DNA of 64,000 bases from Photobacterium sp. SKA34 (GTDB taxonomy: Bacteria; Pseudomonadota; Gammaproteobacteria; Enterobacterales; Vibrionaceae): contig NZ_CH724143.1 in assembly GCF_000153325.1 (NCBI RefSeq), positions 244,784 through 308,783 of the forward strand, written 5' to 3'. Both the position numbers and the translations under genes were made by a program. The stretch's first letter is position 1; every line of letters begins with the position of its first letter. Below the pieces are notes generated by a model. The model ran no database searches, had not been told where the DNA came from, and saw only the letters and a list, made by a program, of their open reading frames with translations. Positions 10,464 through 20,866 of the stretch are shown in pieces.

Positions 10464-12590
10464 GTGAATCCTATCGTAAAGACTTTCCAGTACGGTAACC
10501 ACACGGTTACTCTAGAAACTGGTGTTATGGCACGTCAAGCGACGGCTGCAGTAATGGTTAGCATGGACGACACTTCTGTGTTCGTTTCTGTTGTTGGTAA
10601 GAAAACAGCAGTAGAAGGTCAAGACTTCTTCCCGCTAACAGTGAACTACCAAGAGCGTACTTACGCTGCAGGTAAAATCCCAGGTGGTTTCTTCAAGCGT
10701 GAAGGTCGTCCTTCTGAAGGCGAAACACTGACTGCACGTCTAATTGACCGTCCAATTCGTCCGCTATTCCCTGACGATTTCAAAAACGAAGTTCAAGTTA
10801 TTGCTACTGTGGTTTCTGTAAATCCAGCAGTAAACCCAGACATCGTAACAATGATCGGTACATCTGCAGCACTAACTATTTCTGGTATTCCATTTAACGG
10901 TCCTATCGGTGCGGCACGTGTTGGATACATCAACGATCAATTCGTGCTTAACCCAAGCAATGTTGAGCTAGAAGAAAGCCGTCTAGACCTTGTTGTTGCT
11001 GGTACGAAAGATGCAGTACTCATGGTTGAGTCAGAAGCTGACCGCCTATCAGAAGAGCAAATGCTACAAGCTGTTGTATTTGGTCACGACCAGCAACAAG
11101 TTGCTATCAATGCAATTAACGAGTTTGCTGCTGAAGTTGCGACTCCTGCTTGGGATTGGGTTGCTCCTCAAGAGAACACAGCACTTAAAAACAAGATCGC
11201 TGAACTTGCGGAAACTAAGCTTGTTGAAGCTTACCAAATCACTGAAAAAATGGCTCGTTACGACCGCATTCATGAGATTGCTGGCGAAGTAAACGATGCA
11301 ATTCTTGCTGAAGATGCGGAAGCAAATACAAAAGAAATCCACACTATCTTCCACGATCTAGAGAAGACAGTTGTACGTGGTCGCATCATTGCGGGTAACC
11401 CACGTATCGATGGTCGTGAAAAAGACATGGTTCGTGCGTTAGACGTACGTACAGGTGTACTTCCACGTACTCACGGTTCTTCACTATTTACTCGTGGTGA
11501 AACTCAGGCACTTGTTACGGCAACGCTTGGTACGCAACGTGACGCACAGATCATTGATGGCCTAACTGGTGAGAAGAAAGATCACTTCCTACTACACTAC
11601 AACTTCCCTCCATACTGTGTAGGTGAGACTGGTTTTGTAGGTTCACCTAAGCGTCGTGAAATTGGTCATGGTAAACTGGCTAAGCGTGGTATTGCTGCTG
11701 TAATGCCATCTGTAGACGAGTTCCCATACACAGTACGTGTAGTATCAGAAATCACTGAATCTAACGGTTCATCTTCAATGGCTTCTGTATGTGGTACGTC
11801 TCTAGCACTTATGGATGCTGGTGTGCCAATCAAAGCGTCTGTTGCGGGTATCGCAATGGGTCTTGTTAAAGAAGGTGATGATTTCGTTGTTCTTTCTGAC
11901 ATCCTTGGTGACGAAGATCACCTAGGTGATATGGACTTTAAAGTAGCAGGTACTGATGACGGTATTACTGCACTTCAAATGGATATCAAGATCGAAGGTA
12001 TCACTAAAGAGATCATGCAGATTGCTCTTAACCAAGCTAAAGGTGCGCGTAAGCATATCCTTAGCGTAATGGATAACGCAATCAATACTCCACGTGAAGA
12101 TATCTCTCAGTTCGCTCCTCGTATTCATACAATGAAGATCAACCCTGAGAAGATCAAAGATGTTATCGGTAAAGGTGGTGCTGTTATTCGTGCACTTACT
12201 GAAGAAACTGGTACTACAATCGAGATCGAAGACGATGGTACAGTGAAGATTGCTGCGACTGAAGGGACTGCTGCGAAAGAAGCAATCCGTCGTATCGAAG
12301 AAATCACAGCTGACGTTGAAGTAGGTCGTATCTACACTGGTAAAGTAATGCGTATCGTTGATTTCGGTGCGTTTGTATCTGTGATTGGTACTAAAGAAGG
12401 TCTAGTACACATTTCTCAAATCTCACAAGATCGTGTAGAGAAAGTGTCTGACTACCTACAAATGGGTCAAGAAGTTCAAGTTAAAGTGCTAGAAATCGAC
12501 CGTCAAGGCCGTATCCGTCTAAGCATGAAAGAAGCAGTTGAAACACCAGCTGCTGAAGCGCCAGCTCAAAACGAACAGCCTCAAGGCTAA
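10464..12590 (+). CDS. pnp: polyribonucleotide nucleotidyltransferase PNPase
   Basis: Phosphorolytic 3'-5' exoribonuclease and degradosome partner. The 708 residues hold two RNase PH domains (about 1-230 and 310-540), a KH domain with [10 protein letters not shown], and an S1 domain ([15 protein letters not shown]) near 620-690. The start is GTG at 10464, after AAGGAAATTCAC; this gives [10 protein letters not shown], matching the family. Very strong codon bias indicates high expression. Own leader with a processing hairpin; terminator downstream. Confidence 0.97.
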   Translation: MNPIVKTFQYGNHTVTLETGVMARQATAAVMVSMDDTSVFVSVVGKKTAVEGQDFFPLTVNYQERTYAAGKIPGGFFKREGRPSEGETLTARLIDRPIRPLFPDDFKNEVQVIATVVSVNPAVNPDIVTMIGTSAALTISGIPFNGPIGAARVGYINDQFVLNPSNVELEESRLDLVVAGTKDAVLMVESEADRLSEEQMLQAVVFGHDQQQVAINAINEFAAEVATPAWDWVAPQENTALKNKIAELAETKLVEAYQITEKMARYDRIHEIAGEVNDAILAEDAEANTKEIHTIFHDLEKTVVRGRIIAGNPRIDGREKDMVRALDVRTGVLPRTHGSSLFTRGETQALVTATLGTQRDAQIIDGLTGEKKDHFLLHYNFPPYCVGETGFVGSPKRREIGHGKLAKRGIAAVMPSVDEFPYTVRVVSEITESNGSSSMASVCGTSLALMDAGVPIKASVAGIAMGLVKEGDDFVVLSDILGDEDHLGDMDFKVAGTDDGITALQMDIKIEGITKEIMQIALNQAKGARKHILSVMDNAINTPREDISQFAPRIHTMKINPEKIKDVIGKGGAVIRALTEETGTTIEIEDDGTVKIAATEGTAAKEAIRRIEEITADVEVGRIYTGKVMRIVDFGAFVSVIGTKEGLVHISQISQDRVEKVSDYLQMGQEVQVKVLEIDRQGRIRLSMKEAVETPAAEAPAQNEQPQG

Positions 12591-12614
12591 GTTTTTTGCT
12601 AAAAGCATGATATA

Positions 12615-12641
12615 AAGGGGCTATCTAGCCCCTTTTTGTTA
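12615..12641 (+). terminator. terminator after pnp
   Basis: AAGGGGC-TATCTA-GCCCCTTTTT hairpin and T run 24 bp after the pnp stop. Confidence 0.85.
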
Positions 12642-12721
12642 TCTAAAAAACATCATGCTGTGTTCTATGATGTAGAGTAATACAATAGGACCGTGATTAT
12701 TAAGCCTTAGGGAGAAGTGCT

Positions 12722-13642
12722 TTGATAGCAAATCGCTTTACATTTGCCGTTATGACTGTAGTGATGATGCTAACAGGCTGTTCGGCGATACCAACCAAGT
12801 GGACTCATCCACCGATGGCTATTCCATTCCAGCCAACTTTACAGCAGCAAATTCAATTAGCTCGCATTGATCAAATTTTGCAGCGAGACGATATTCCACA
12901 GGCAACATTAGCGAAAATATATTATGAGCGTGGGCTAGTTAATGACAGCTTAGGGTTACGCGATTTAGCGCGATTAGATTTTAATAAATCCCTCACTTTA
13001 GAGCCGAGCCAACCCGATTTATATAATGTGTTAGGGGTCTATTTTACCCAAATGGCACATTTTGATGCGGCTTATGAAGCGTTTGATTCTACCTTAGAGT
13101 TAGCTCCTAACCACCTTTATGCTCAACGTAATCGCGGTATTGCCTTGTATTACGGTGAGCGCTATGAATTAGCAAATCAAGATCTATTGCCTCATTACGA
13201 ACAAGATCATAATGATCCGTATCGCGTGATTTGGCTATACCTTAATGATGTTGAATTAACCCCAGAGAAGGCTCAAGCTCAATTAAAACAACGCTATGAT
13301 GCTAGTGATAAAAAAGCGTGGGGATGGCAGTTGGTACGTTTGTTTTTAGGGCAGATTACAGAGCGACAATTACTCAGTGATATTGCGGAGCAAAGCGAAA
13401 ATAATGATCAACTTGCTGAACATTTAACAGAAGCGTATTTTTATCTAGGTAAGCTACATCAAAACAATCAGGATTACTCTACCGCTGTAATGCTCTATAA
13501 GTTGGCGTTAGCAGGCAATGTGTATGAGTTTATTGAGCACCGATTGTCGCTCCTTGAGCTCAGTCGATTATACTCTGAGTATCAAGATCAATCCCCTGAT
13601 ACTCAAAATGAAGAAACCGTCCCAGTAGTTCCTGGGGGATAA
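12722..13642 (+). CDS. nlpI: lipoprotein NlpI, TPR protein
   Basis: Outer-membrane lipoprotein that in E. coli acts as adaptor for peptidoglycan hydrolases and the protease Prc. The 306 residues have a signal peptide with lipobox LTGC (Cys 20), then tetratricopeptide repeats (for example QPDLYNVLGVYF and HLYAQRNRGIALYYGERY). The start is TTG at 12722, preceded by GGGAGAAG. Its place after pnp is conserved. Slightly longer than the E. coli protein, with an acidic Glu/Pro-rich tail. Confidence 0.93.
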   Translation: MIANRFTFAVMTVVMMLTGCSAIPTKWTHPPMAIPFQPTLQQQIQLARIDQILQRDDIPQATLAKIYYERGLVNDSLGLRDLARLDFNKSLTLEPSQPDLYNVLGVYFTQMAHFDAAYEAFDSTLELAPNHLYAQRNRGIALYYGERYELANQDLLPHYEQDHNDPYRVIWLYLNDVELTPEKAQAQLKQRYDASDKKAWGWQLVRLFLGQITERQLLSDIAEQSENNDQLAEHLTEAYFYLGKLHQNNQDYSTAVMLYKLALAGNVYEFIEHRLSLLELSRLYSEYQDQSPDTQNEETVPVVPGG

Positions 13643-13646
13643 AAAG

Positions 13647-13676
13647 AAAAGCCGCAATAGCGGCTTTTTTATTTTT
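13647..13676. terminator. bidirectional terminator nlpI/ubiV
   Basis: AAAAGCCGC-AATA-GCGGCTTTTTT between convergent nlpI and ubiV; T run on the plus strand and A run before it, so it can serve both. Confidence 0.8.
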
Positions 13677-13688
13677 GTATTTTAGCAA

Positions 13689-14567
13689 TTATTCTCTGGT
13701 GTTCAATCCAGCTAAGCTATGCCAGTAACCATTACATTGATGGCTATTCTCTATGTGATGACGAGTTGCACTTTGTTCATTCGCACGGAAATCATCAACC
13801 AAAGATAATGTATCAAGGCCAAGTGGGCTTAATCGCACGACATCAACGATATCTGCCATACCTTTAAGATCGTTTATCAGGTTATAGCAGTAGCCTGATT
13901 GAGTCTGAATACCATTTAGGGTAAAGACTTTTTGGTTTTCTTGGCTATTTACCGTGATCCCTTGTGGGTACTTAATACAGCAGGTTTCACAGTCATCTTT
14001 GGCGCGATTCTCTGCACGAGCGGTAAAGCAACGGGCAGAATACGCTAACGGTAGATAGCCATAGCTAAACACTTCCGTTTCAAATTTATTGCGAATGCCA
14101 AGTTTTTCACATTCAATTAAGGTGTTATTTAGCCATTCACGCGATAACTCAACGGGCATACACCAGCGGGTCATACCTTGTTTTAAAAACAGGTTCAATG
14201 TTTGGGCGTTATAACAGTTAACCGCAGGGCCAACGACAAAAGGAATTTTTGCTTCAGAAGCTAATTGAATCGCAGAGACATCGTTAGCTTCAATGATAAA
14301 ATCACCATTCTCGATGTACTTTTTCATGATGCTCACTTCGCTTGGCGCTTCGAGTAGCGCCATTGTCGATAACACGACTTGTTTTCCGCTATCTGCGATA
14401 TCTTTCGCGATATCTAACCATTGCGCAGGCTTTAACTCACGACGTTTAGAACACACACTTTCGCCTAAATAAATGATATCAATAGTGCTGTTTTTTGTTT
14501 GTTGATAAAATGCTTCAACATCATTTTTAGGCCAGAAATAAAGTAATGGGCCAAGAGAATATTTCAT
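13689..14567 (-). CDS. ubiV: U32 protein UbiV, O2-independent ubiquinone hydroxylation
   Basis: Partner of UbiU in the oxygen-independent hydroxylation of ubiquinone precursors. The ATG at 14567 is preceded by TAGGAG and gives [14 protein letters not shown], 292 residues; a longer in-frame reading would overlap ubiU and is rejected. Cys39, Cys180, Cys193 and Cys197 fit the four 4Fe-4S ligands known for E. coli UbiV, with an extra Cys196. The ubiU stop is 10 bp upstream, so the two form one operon. The family was formerly annotated as U32 peptidase; a protease role is unlikely. Confidence 0.93.
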   Translation of the reverse strand: MKYSLGPLLYFWPKNDVEAFYQQTKNSTIDIIYLGESVCSKRRELKPAQWLDIAKDIADSGKQVVLSTMALLEAPSEVSIMKKYIENGDFIIEANDVSAIQLASEAKIPFVVGPAVNCYNAQTLNLFLKQGMTRWCMPVELSREWLNNTLIECEKLGIRNKFETEVFSYGYLPLAYSARCFTARAENRAKDDCETCCIKYPQGITVNSQENQKVFTLNGIQTQSGYCYNLINDLKGMADIVDVVRLSPLGLDTLSLVDDFRANEQSATRHHIENSHQCNGYWHSLAGLNTRE

Positions 14568-14577
14568 GGTTTGGCTC

Positions 14578-15585
14578 CTATTGCCATTTACGGTGATAAG
14601 CACCGAGTGTGGTTTGTTTACCTTCTGATACATTACCAAGACATGCATTCCAAGCAGGATTTACTTGGTAGCCTTCTGGGTTAGCTAAATAGTGATCAAT
14701 CGCTGCACGCCATGTGCGGGTGACCTGTTCAACATAAGCAGGACTACGCTGACGACCTTCAATTTTTACTGAGGCGATATTGGCCTTAAATAGCTCAGGA
14801 AGAATCTCAAGGGTATTTAGGCTCGTTGGCTCTTCAAGGGCATGATAGCGTTTGCTCTCACCATCGATGTTGATATCAAAGCGACCTTTACATAATGTAG
14901 GGTAGCCAGCGTTTTCACCATGGCCATAGCGGTCAATGAGTACTTCGTTTAAACGAGACTCCAAGCCTTGTGGCGTTTCTTGCCAACGGACAAATTTTGC
15001 TGGTGAACAAGCACCTACAGTATTAGGGGATTCACCTGTCATGTAAGACGATAAGTAGCAACGTCCTTCTGACATAATACATAGGCTACCAAAAGCAAAG
15101 ACTTCTAGCTCCATATCCGTATTACGTGCCAGCTGTTTTACTTGGTGAATAGATAAAACGCGTGGTAATACAACGCGTTTTATATTGAAATTTTGTTTAT
15201 AAAAATCAATCGCGGCAGTGTTAGTTGCTGAAGCTTGTACTGATAGGTGAAGTTCTAAATCTGGATACGTCGTAGCGGCGTATTCTAGCACTGCAATATC
15301 AGCGACAATCAGCGCATCAACCCCCATAGCTGCTGCATTATCTACCGCTTTTGTCCAACGGTTGAAACCATCGGGATGGGCAAAGGTGTTGAGTGCAACA
15401 TGTAATTTACGGTCGTGATCTTTTACGTACTGTACGGCTTTTTCGAGTTTACGGCCTGTAAAGTTTAAGCCTGCAAAATGGCGGGCGTTAGTATCATCCT
15501 TGAAACCGATATAAACGGCATCTGCACCATTATCAATTGCGGTTTTTAAGGCTGGAAGGTTACCAGCGGGGCAGAGAAGCTCCAT
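14578..15585 (-). CDS. ubiU: U32 protein UbiU, O2-independent ubiquinone hydroxylation
   Basis: Iron-sulfur partner of UbiV. The 335 residues start [20 protein letters not shown], the standard U32 opening. Cys169, Cys176, Cys193 and Cys232 are at exactly the residue numbers of the 4Fe-4S ligands in E. coli UbiU. First gene of the ubiU-ubiV operon, reading toward nlpI. No full FNR-type site was found upstream although anaerobic control is expected. Confidence 0.95.
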   Translation of the reverse strand: MELLCPAGNLPALKTAIDNGADAVYIGFKDDTNARHFAGLNFTGRKLEKAVQYVKDHDRKLHVALNTFAHPDGFNRWTKAVDNAAAMGVDALIVADIAVLEYAATTYPDLELHLSVQASATNTAAIDFYKQNFNIKRVVLPRVLSIHQVKQLARNTDMELEVFAFGSLCIMSEGRCYLSSYMTGESPNTVGACSPAKFVRWQETPQGLESRLNEVLIDRYGHGENAGYPTLCKGRFDINIDGESKRYHALEEPTSLNTLEILPELFKANIASVKIEGRQRSPAYVEQVTRTWRAAIDHYLANPEGYQVNPAWNACLGNVSEGKQTTLGAYHRKWQ

Positions 15586-15690
15586 TATTTTTTATCATCC
15601 AGTCTTTGAATAAAATTATGACCTTTGATACTAAAATTCTTTATCTTATGGTGCTTTGATTTTAGGCAGTTTTTCGTTGTTTTTATTAAT

Positions 15691-15720
15691 AAAAAGGAGC
15701 GTTCTCGCTCCTTTTTTTGT
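15691..15720. terminator. bidirectional-looking terminator
   Basis: AAAAAGGAGC-GTTCTC-GCTCCTTTTTTT. On the minus strand it follows the GGDEF-EAL gene stop and precedes ubiU, so it most likely ends that transcript. Confidence 0.8.
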
Positions 15721-15732
15721 GGTTTTTTTGAC

Positions 15733-17805
15733 TCATTTATTTTGCAATAAAATGGCTTCTAATTCATGTTTTGGCATGGGGCGATAGAAGTGGAAACCTT
15801 GGATATAATCACAATTTAAATTAGATAGCAGTGTGGCTTGTTGACGGGTTTCAATTCCTTCGGCAACAACACTCATTTTTAGTGATTTACCTAAGTTGAT
15901 AATGTTTTCAATTAAGGTTACCTGTTTGGGAATGGTGTCGATATCTTGAATAAACGCGCGATCCACTTTTAGTTCATCTAAGGGGAAGCGTGCAAGATAA
16001 GAGAGCGACGAATATCCAGTACCAAAGTCATCAATCGACAGTGCAAAGCCTAACTGTTTAATGGCATTAAGCATTTGGATGGTATGTTCACCATCACTCA
16101 TTACCGCACTTTCTGTTAGTTCAAAGGTAATGTCAGCAGGGTTAATATCTGTTGATAAACGTAATTTATCGACAAAGTTAATTAAGCCTGAATTACCAAA
16201 CTGTTGTGGTGATAAGTTAATCGCGACTCGTCCTGTTAGCAGTTTACGTTTTTTCCACTGACTGACGGTGGTGAAAACTTCACGCATGACTGCGCAGCCC
16301 AATTGTTCTATTAAGCCAGAGCTTTCCGCGACAGGAATAAATTGAGCAGGGCTAATATAGCCTTCAACGGGATGTTTCCAACGCACTAATGCTTCAGCGC
16401 CATCAATAGCAAAGTCACGGGCATTAACTTTTGGTTGATACCAGACTTCAAGGCCATTATTTTGCAGCGCTTTTTGTAGTTCTATTTCAAGCCATAAACG
16501 CATTCGCGCTTCTTTGCTCATGGCATCATTAAATTCAACTAAGCGGTTTCGACCTCGATGTTTCGCTTCATACATGGCGGTATCGGCATTTTGTAGCATC
16601 ATGCGCGCATCATTACCGTGCCCTGGGGAGGTGACCATTCCAATAGAGCAGGCTAAGTGCTTTCTAAAATGACGTAGTTCAAACGGTTGATTAACCAGCG
16701 CTATGATTTGCTCTGAGATAATTTCGCCAGTGCGTTCATGCTCAGGGTTTGGTAATAGGATCGCAAACTCATCACCGCTTAAATAGCCCAAAATAGCCGT
16801 TTCAGGTAGTAATCGACGTAAGCGTTGTGCAATTTCTTGTAGCACTTTATCGCCAATGTGGTGGCCGAGTGAATCATTGATATTTTTAAAATTATCAATA
16901 TCAATATAAAGCATCACGACAGGCGTTTCTGCTTTCATCAGTTGGTCTAACTGACGTGTAAAACCGTAACGATTGAGCAAGCCAGTTAATGGATCCATTT
17001 GTACTAGCTGTTCAATTTGCCCTTGCTGGCGCTTATTGCTTTTTTCTTGGATGCTTTCGAGTTTAACTAGTAACGCTTCAGTACCCATTTGTTTAACAGG
17101 AGATATGGTCAGCTTTAAAGGCTTAGTCTGTTCGTTATGAATAATTGGAAAGTAGTTTATTGTCTCTTTATTATCATTATTTTTTAAACGATGACTGGTG
17201 CAAGGTTGTTTCTGATTATCTTGCAGTAGCTGGTCCAGTGGGCGACCCAGTAGTTCTTTTTTTGAATGTAAACCAAGTTGTATCGCTGCTTGATCATTAG
17301 CATTAATAATAATGTTATTTTCAACTAAACAAATACCTTCAGTGATCAAGTTATTCAATTGTGTTAACTGATGTTCTGTCTCTTCTAATGAATGGATCAG
17401 GATTTGACGTTCAGAGGTATCAATTGAATGTAGAATGATATGTTGGACGGCGCCCCTGCTATCCAATAATGGGGCAAGACTAAAGTGTAGACTTGATTCG
17501 TGTCTGCTATCGTTAAGCACGACTTCAGCCTCAATACTCTCGCCATTAAATGCACGCTCATAGTAAGGTTTAAGGGAGTGATAATAATGTTGACCTAAGA
17601 CATTGGTGTCGTTATTGCCGAGTAATTCTTCTCGCTCAAGACCACTGATTTCAATAAAACGATTATTTACCGCGTGATAGTTATGTTGTCGATCAAGGAT
17701 GGCAAAAAAGAAAGGGCTATTATCCGTCAGCAAAGGGAACCAATAATCTAGTTGCTCTGTTGGCATGTCGTCACCATTCTCCATAATTTGTGCAGATATG
17801 TGCAT
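15733..17805 (-). CDS. PAS-PAS-GGDEF-EAL c-di-GMP signalling protein
   Basis: Predicted cytoplasmic c-di-GMP enzyme of 690 residues: two PAS-like sensor regions (about 20-130 and 140-250), a GGDEF domain (about 270-425) and an EAL domain (about 440-685). The diguanylate cyclase signature reads SGDEF instead of GGDEF, and no RxxD inhibitory site is seen. The EAL domain keeps EALVRW, NLSPQQF, FELTES, DDFGTGYSS, KVDRAF and AEGIE, so phosphodiesterase activity is likely. No membrane segment. Start uncertain: in-frame ATGs at residues 1, 8 and 14, none with a strong ribosome site. It separates ubiU/ubiV from ubiT. Confidence 0.9.
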   Translation of the reverse strand: MHISAQIMENGDDMPTEQLDYWFPLLTDNSPFFFAILDRQHNYHAVNNRFIEISGLEREELLGNNDTNVLGQHYYHSLKPYYERAFNGESIEAEVVLNDSRHESSLHFSLAPLLDSRGAVQHIILHSIDTSERQILIHSLEETEHQLTQLNNLITEGICLVENNIIINANDQAAIQLGLHSKKELLGRPLDQLLQDNQKQPCTSHRLKNNDNKETINYFPIIHNEQTKPLKLTISPVKQMGTEALLVKLESIQEKSNKRQQGQIEQLVQMDPLTGLLNRYGFTRQLDQLMKAETPVVMLYIDIDNFKNINDSLGHHIGDKVLQEIAQRLRRLLPETAILGYLSGDEFAILLPNPEHERTGEIISEQIIALVNQPFELRHFRKHLACSIGMVTSPGHGNDARMMLQNADTAMYEAKHRGRNRLVEFNDAMSKEARMRLWLEIELQKALQNNGLEVWYQPKVNARDFAIDGAEALVRWKHPVEGYISPAQFIPVAESSGLIEQLGCAVMREVFTTVSQWKKRKLLTGRVAINLSPQQFGNSGLINFVDKLRLSTDINPADITFELTESAVMSDGEHTIQMLNAIKQLGFALSIDDFGTGYSSLSYLARFPLDELKVDRAFIQDIDTIPKQVTLIENIINLGKSLKMSVVAEGIETRQQATLLSNLNCDYIQGFHFYRPMPKHELEAILLQNK

Positions 17806-17881
17806 TGCTGAATAGTAGTCAATCGTATTTTTATTTATCTTTGTACTCTAACTCGAATGTGCACAACATAGCGAAAATTAT

Positions 17882-17898
17882 TATCAAATTTGTTGATA
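17882..17898. promoter_or_regulatory. inverted repeat between c-di-GMP gene and ubiT
   Basis: Dyad TATCAA-ATTTG-TTGATA, 17 bp, in the divergent 188-bp gap. The half sites resemble FNR half sites but in the outward orientation, so it is not an FNR box. Function unknown. Confidence 0.35.
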
Positions 17899-17993
17899 CA
17901 GAAGCATTTTTTTTGACTTAAGGCATGAAACGAAATAGCGATCTTGCCATACAATCGATGTCTAAGTGCGCTTTTAAACAGGAATAAATCATA

Positions 17994-18515
17994 GTGATTG
18001 CTCAACTTCGAAAACAACTAGTTCAACACGGTCCTTCATTGCTACGTGTACCTGCCAAACTGACACCTTTTTCGTTTCAGAAAAAAGTGATGTTGGATGG
18101 CTTAGCTATGGTTTTCAAAGAAGCACTAGAAGATGGTGATTTTGAGTTTTTAGAAGATCGTTGGCTTAAAGTTGAAGTGCGTGATTTAGGCTTACAGTGG
18201 TTTATAAGTTACGAAGGTGAAAAGCTAGTTGTAGCAGAGTCTTGTGAACAAGAAGATGTGAGTTTCAGTGGTGAGTGTAATGATTTAGTACTTATTGCTG
18301 CACGTAAGGAAGATCCTGATACACTGTTCTTCCAACGTCGTCTTCGAATTGAAGGTGATACTGAGCTAGGGCTAGAAGTTAAAAACTTGATGGATAGTAT
18401 CGATCTTGATTCTTTACCTGCTCCTGTGAAATTTATTTTGCAGCAATCTGCTGATTTCATTCATCAAGGTATGCATGATAGCAGTGCTGCCCAAGAGGCC
18501 TTAAATGCTCATTAG
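17994..18515 (+). CDS. ubiT: SCP2-domain protein UbiT
   Basis: Lipid-binding accessory factor of the O2-independent ubiquinone pathway, working with UbiU and UbiV. The 173 residues carry one SCP2 fold with the family stretches HGPSLLRVPAKLTPF near the N-terminus and ARKEDPDTLFFQRRL and EGDTELGLEVKNLMD in the middle. The start is GTG at 17994; AGGA lies a little far upstream (about 10 nt). It overlaps the next gene by 11 bp. In E. coli ubiT also sits beside ubiUV, here with a c-di-GMP gene between. Confidence 0.93.
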   Translation: MIAQLRKQLVQHGPSLLRVPAKLTPFSFQKKVMLDGLAMVFKEALEDGDFEFLEDRWLKVEVRDLGLQWFISYEGEKLVVAESCEQEDVSFSGECNDLVLIAARKEDPDTLFFQRRLRIEGDTELGLEVKNLMDSIDLDSLPAPVKFILQQSADFIHQGMHDSSAAQEALNAH

Positions 18516-19008
18516 ATCCGAAGCTCCCGCTGATATCTTAACTATTGATACGCTATTAAAAGCTGTATTTCCCACTGATGCTGAAGCGAAACTTGTTATG
18601 GCGTTACGCGAAAATGGAAAGCGAACCTTATCGCTGGTGGCATGTAATGATGAAGGTGAAGTGGTGGGTTATGCCTTTTTTAGCCCAGTAACGGTTGATG
18701 GTGTTGACACCAATTGGCAAGGCCTTGCGCCTTTAGCGGTTCGTGATGATTACCAAAGTCAGGGAATTGGTTTGACGTTGCTTGAAGAAGCAAAAAGTGT
18801 ACTCGCAGATTTTGACTATCCCGTTATAGTGGCTGTGGGGAATCATGAATATTATGAAAAAGCGGGTTTTAAAAAAGCAGTTGATCATCAACTAACCTCT
18901 ACTTTGCCTGATATAAAAAATGCATTTATGGTTTATGAAGTTATTCCTGAATCAGTCGTACAATATCAAGGTAAGGTTGAATACTGTAATGAATTCAACT
19001 CACTATAA
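18505..19008 (+). CDS. yhbS: GNAT-family N-acetyltransferase, YhbS-like
   Basis: Predicted acetyl-CoA-dependent acetyltransferase of 167 residues. The acetyl-CoA loop is visible as VRDDYQSQGIGLTLLEEA (about 79-96), followed by the beta-5 region VAVGNHEYYEKAGFKKA. The ATG overlaps the end of ubiT by 11 bp, so translation is probably coupled, as for yhbT-yhbS in E. coli. The substrate is not known from the sequence. Confidence 0.85.
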   Translation: MLIRSEAPADILTIDTLLKAVFPTDAEAKLVMALRENGKRTLSLVACNDEGEVVGYAFFSPVTVDGVDTNWQGLAPLAVRDDYQSQGIGLTLLEEAKSVLADFDYPVIVAVGNHEYYEKAGFKKAVDHQLTSTLPDIKNAFMVYEVIPESVVQYQGKVEYCNEFNSL

Positions 19009-19056
19009 GTACAGTTTGTACGTATTTATAGATTAATGTTTTAACGTCTTACAATG

Positions 19057-19087
19057 AAAGCACAGCCATACCACGCTGTGCTTTTTA
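19057..19087 (+). terminator. terminator after yhbS
   Basis: AAAGCACAGC / GCTGTGCTTTTT hairpin with an 8-nt loop, 50 bp after the yhbS stop. Confidence 0.8.
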
Positions 19088-19197
19088 TGTTTAAAAATTA
19101 TTAGTATTGAGAAGTAAGATATCTAATTTCCACATATAGCTAATTACTACATCGTGATAATTTGTTACTTATATAAATATAATTAGGACTGTCACCG

Positions 19198-20295
19198 ATG
19201 ATCCCTCGCAGCATCACATCGCCAAAAAAATTCATTATTGGTCAAGATTTACTTTCTCAACTTGATGCTTTTATAAAAGACTTTGGCAATAATGCCTTAT
19301 TGATTTGTGATGATTTCATTTTAGATCGCGTTCAACAAGAAGCGGTGCCTTGTTTAGAACTCGCGGGGATCAAGACATATTGCGAGAAATTCCAGTATGA
19401 ATGTAGTGATAACGAAATTGAACGTTTACGTAAGATAGTAACAGCACAAAATGCAAATGTTGTTGTTGGTATTGGTGGTGGTAAAACCATGGATGTGGCA
19501 AAGGCTGTTGCGCATTATAGCAATGCATCTGTGGTGATCTTCCCAACAATTGCGTCAAGTGATGCACCTTGTACCGCGGTATCTGTTATCTATAAAGAGA
19601 GCGGTGAATTTGATCGTTACTTGTTATTACCGCAAAACCCTGATGTGGTATTAGCAGATACTCGTATTATTGCTCAAGCCCCGGAAAAATATTTTGCCGC
19701 AGGCATTGGTGATGCGCTAGCGACCTTTTTTGAAACGCGTGCTTGTTGTTATGCCGCAGGACTTAATCTGGTACAAAAACGTGTGTCACGTACCGGACTT
19801 GGTATGGCTCTTATGTGTTATGAGCTGATTGTCGATAATGTTGAAATGGCGATGGAAGCCGTCCGTCGTCAGGAAGTTACACCGGCATTAGAAGAGATGG
19901 TAGAAGCCATTGTGTATTTAAGTGGTGTGGCGGCAGAATCTGGCGGCATTGCGTGTGCACATGCGATCTGTAATGGCATGTCGTCACTTGAGAAATTTAA
20001 ACATATTCAACATGGTGAAAAAGTAACATTTGGCTTATTAGTACAATTGGTATTAGAAAAAGCCGATATTGAAGAAATCGAGAATGTTATTTACGTGATC
20101 AAAATGGCAGGGTTACCACTGACATTAGCTGATTTTGGTATTAATGAATGGGTTGAAGATGATTGGCGTCAGATTGTTGATATTGCCTGTTCTCCAAGTA
20201 ATTCAATGAGTAATATGCCTGTTACTGTGAGTGCGGAGCAAGTGTACCAAGCGGTTATTGCAGCCAATGAATTAGCACAACGTTATCACGATTAA
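19198..20295 (+). CDS. gldA: glycerol dehydrogenase, iron/zinc-dependent
   Basis: NAD-dependent oxidation of glycerol to dihydroxyacetone. The 365 residues belong to the GldA branch of iron-containing alcohol dehydrogenases: nucleotide loop GIGGGKTMDVAKA (about 92-104), the SSDAPCTAVSV segment, and metal ligands in GIGDALATFFE, CAHAICNGMSS and IQHGEKVTFG. Monocistronic between two terminators. No dha kinase or other glycerol gene is adjacent, so its use in this organism is inferred only from the family. Confidence 0.94.
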   Translation: MIPRSITSPKKFIIGQDLLSQLDAFIKDFGNNALLICDDFILDRVQQEAVPCLELAGIKTYCEKFQYECSDNEIERLRKIVTAQNANVVVGIGGGKTMDVAKAVAHYSNASVVIFPTIASSDAPCTAVSVIYKESGEFDRYLLLPQNPDVVLADTRIIAQAPEKYFAAGIGDALATFFETRACCYAAGLNLVQKRVSRTGLGMALMCYELIVDNVEMAMEAVRRQEVTPALEEMVEAIVYLSGVAAESGGIACAHAICNGMSSLEKFKHIQHGEKVTFGLLVQLVLEKADIEEIENVIYVIKMAGLPLTLADFGINEWVEDDWRQIVDIACSPSNSMSNMPVTVSAEQVYQAVIAANELAQRYHD

Positions 20296-20313
20296 CTTGA
20301 TTTTATATGAGAG

Positions 20314-20342
20314 AGATACCGGCCTTGAGTCGGTATTTTTTA
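20314..20342 (+). terminator. terminator after gldA
   Basis: ATACCG / CGGTAT stem with a 9-nt loop and following TTTTTT. Confidence 0.7.
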
Positions 20343-20464
20343 TCTCCGTCTTGAGTAAGACTTTATGAGTACAACCGATACGTAATTTGGTAGGATCTGC
20401 GCTCATAGATCCTCATAGCGTGCTCAGGCATGCTGTGATTGATAGAAAAGATAGCAGGTGTGGA

Positions 20465-20866
20465 ATGAAACAGCGTGATATTCAGGTTCTACAAGAAATG
20501 GGCCTCACTTATTGGCAGGTTAGAAAACCTGAAATATTTCCCAATCAAGAGATCCCAGTTATCGATTTACCTGAAGATTGCAAGTTACTACTGATAACTA
20601 ATGATGAACTTAATGAGCATGACGCTTGGCTTTTCGGACGGATCCTGAGCAGTATGAAATTAACGCCAGAACAAGCATTATGCTTACCGCTTGAAGCCGT
20701 TGAGCAAGTCGGTGAGCATCACTTTACATGGTGCTGGTTTGCGGGTTGCCAAGGGGTTCACCCTGCAGGCTGTCAGGTATTAAATTCCGTATCTTTACAC
20801 TTAATGCATAATGATCCTTCATCGAAGAAAGCATTATGGCAACAGATCTGTAGTTATGACGTATAA
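20465..20866 (+). CDS. holD: DNA polymerase III psi subunit HolD
   Basis: Clamp-loader accessory subunit that bridges tau/gamma through chi to SSB. The 133-residue reading from ATG 20465 gives MKQRDIQVLQEMGLTYWQVRKP, matching the N-terminal peptide of HolD; a GTG further upstream adds residues foreign to the family. The C-terminal KKALWQQICSYD is a good HolD match. AGGTGTGGA precedes the ATG. It overlaps rimI by 11 bp, the conserved holD-rimI pair. Confidence 0.9.
   Translation: MKQRDIQVLQEMGLTYWQVRKPEIFPNQEIPVIDLPEDCKLLLITNDELNEHDAWLFGRILSSMKLTPEQALCLPLEAVEQVGEHHFTWCWFAGCQGVHPAGCQVLNSVSLHLMHNDPSSKKALWQQICSYDV

Noticed and set aside
15586..15660. Possible FNR site before ubiU
   Set aside because: Only one TTGAT half site (15625-15629) is present; the expected second half ATCAA at the correct spacing is missing.
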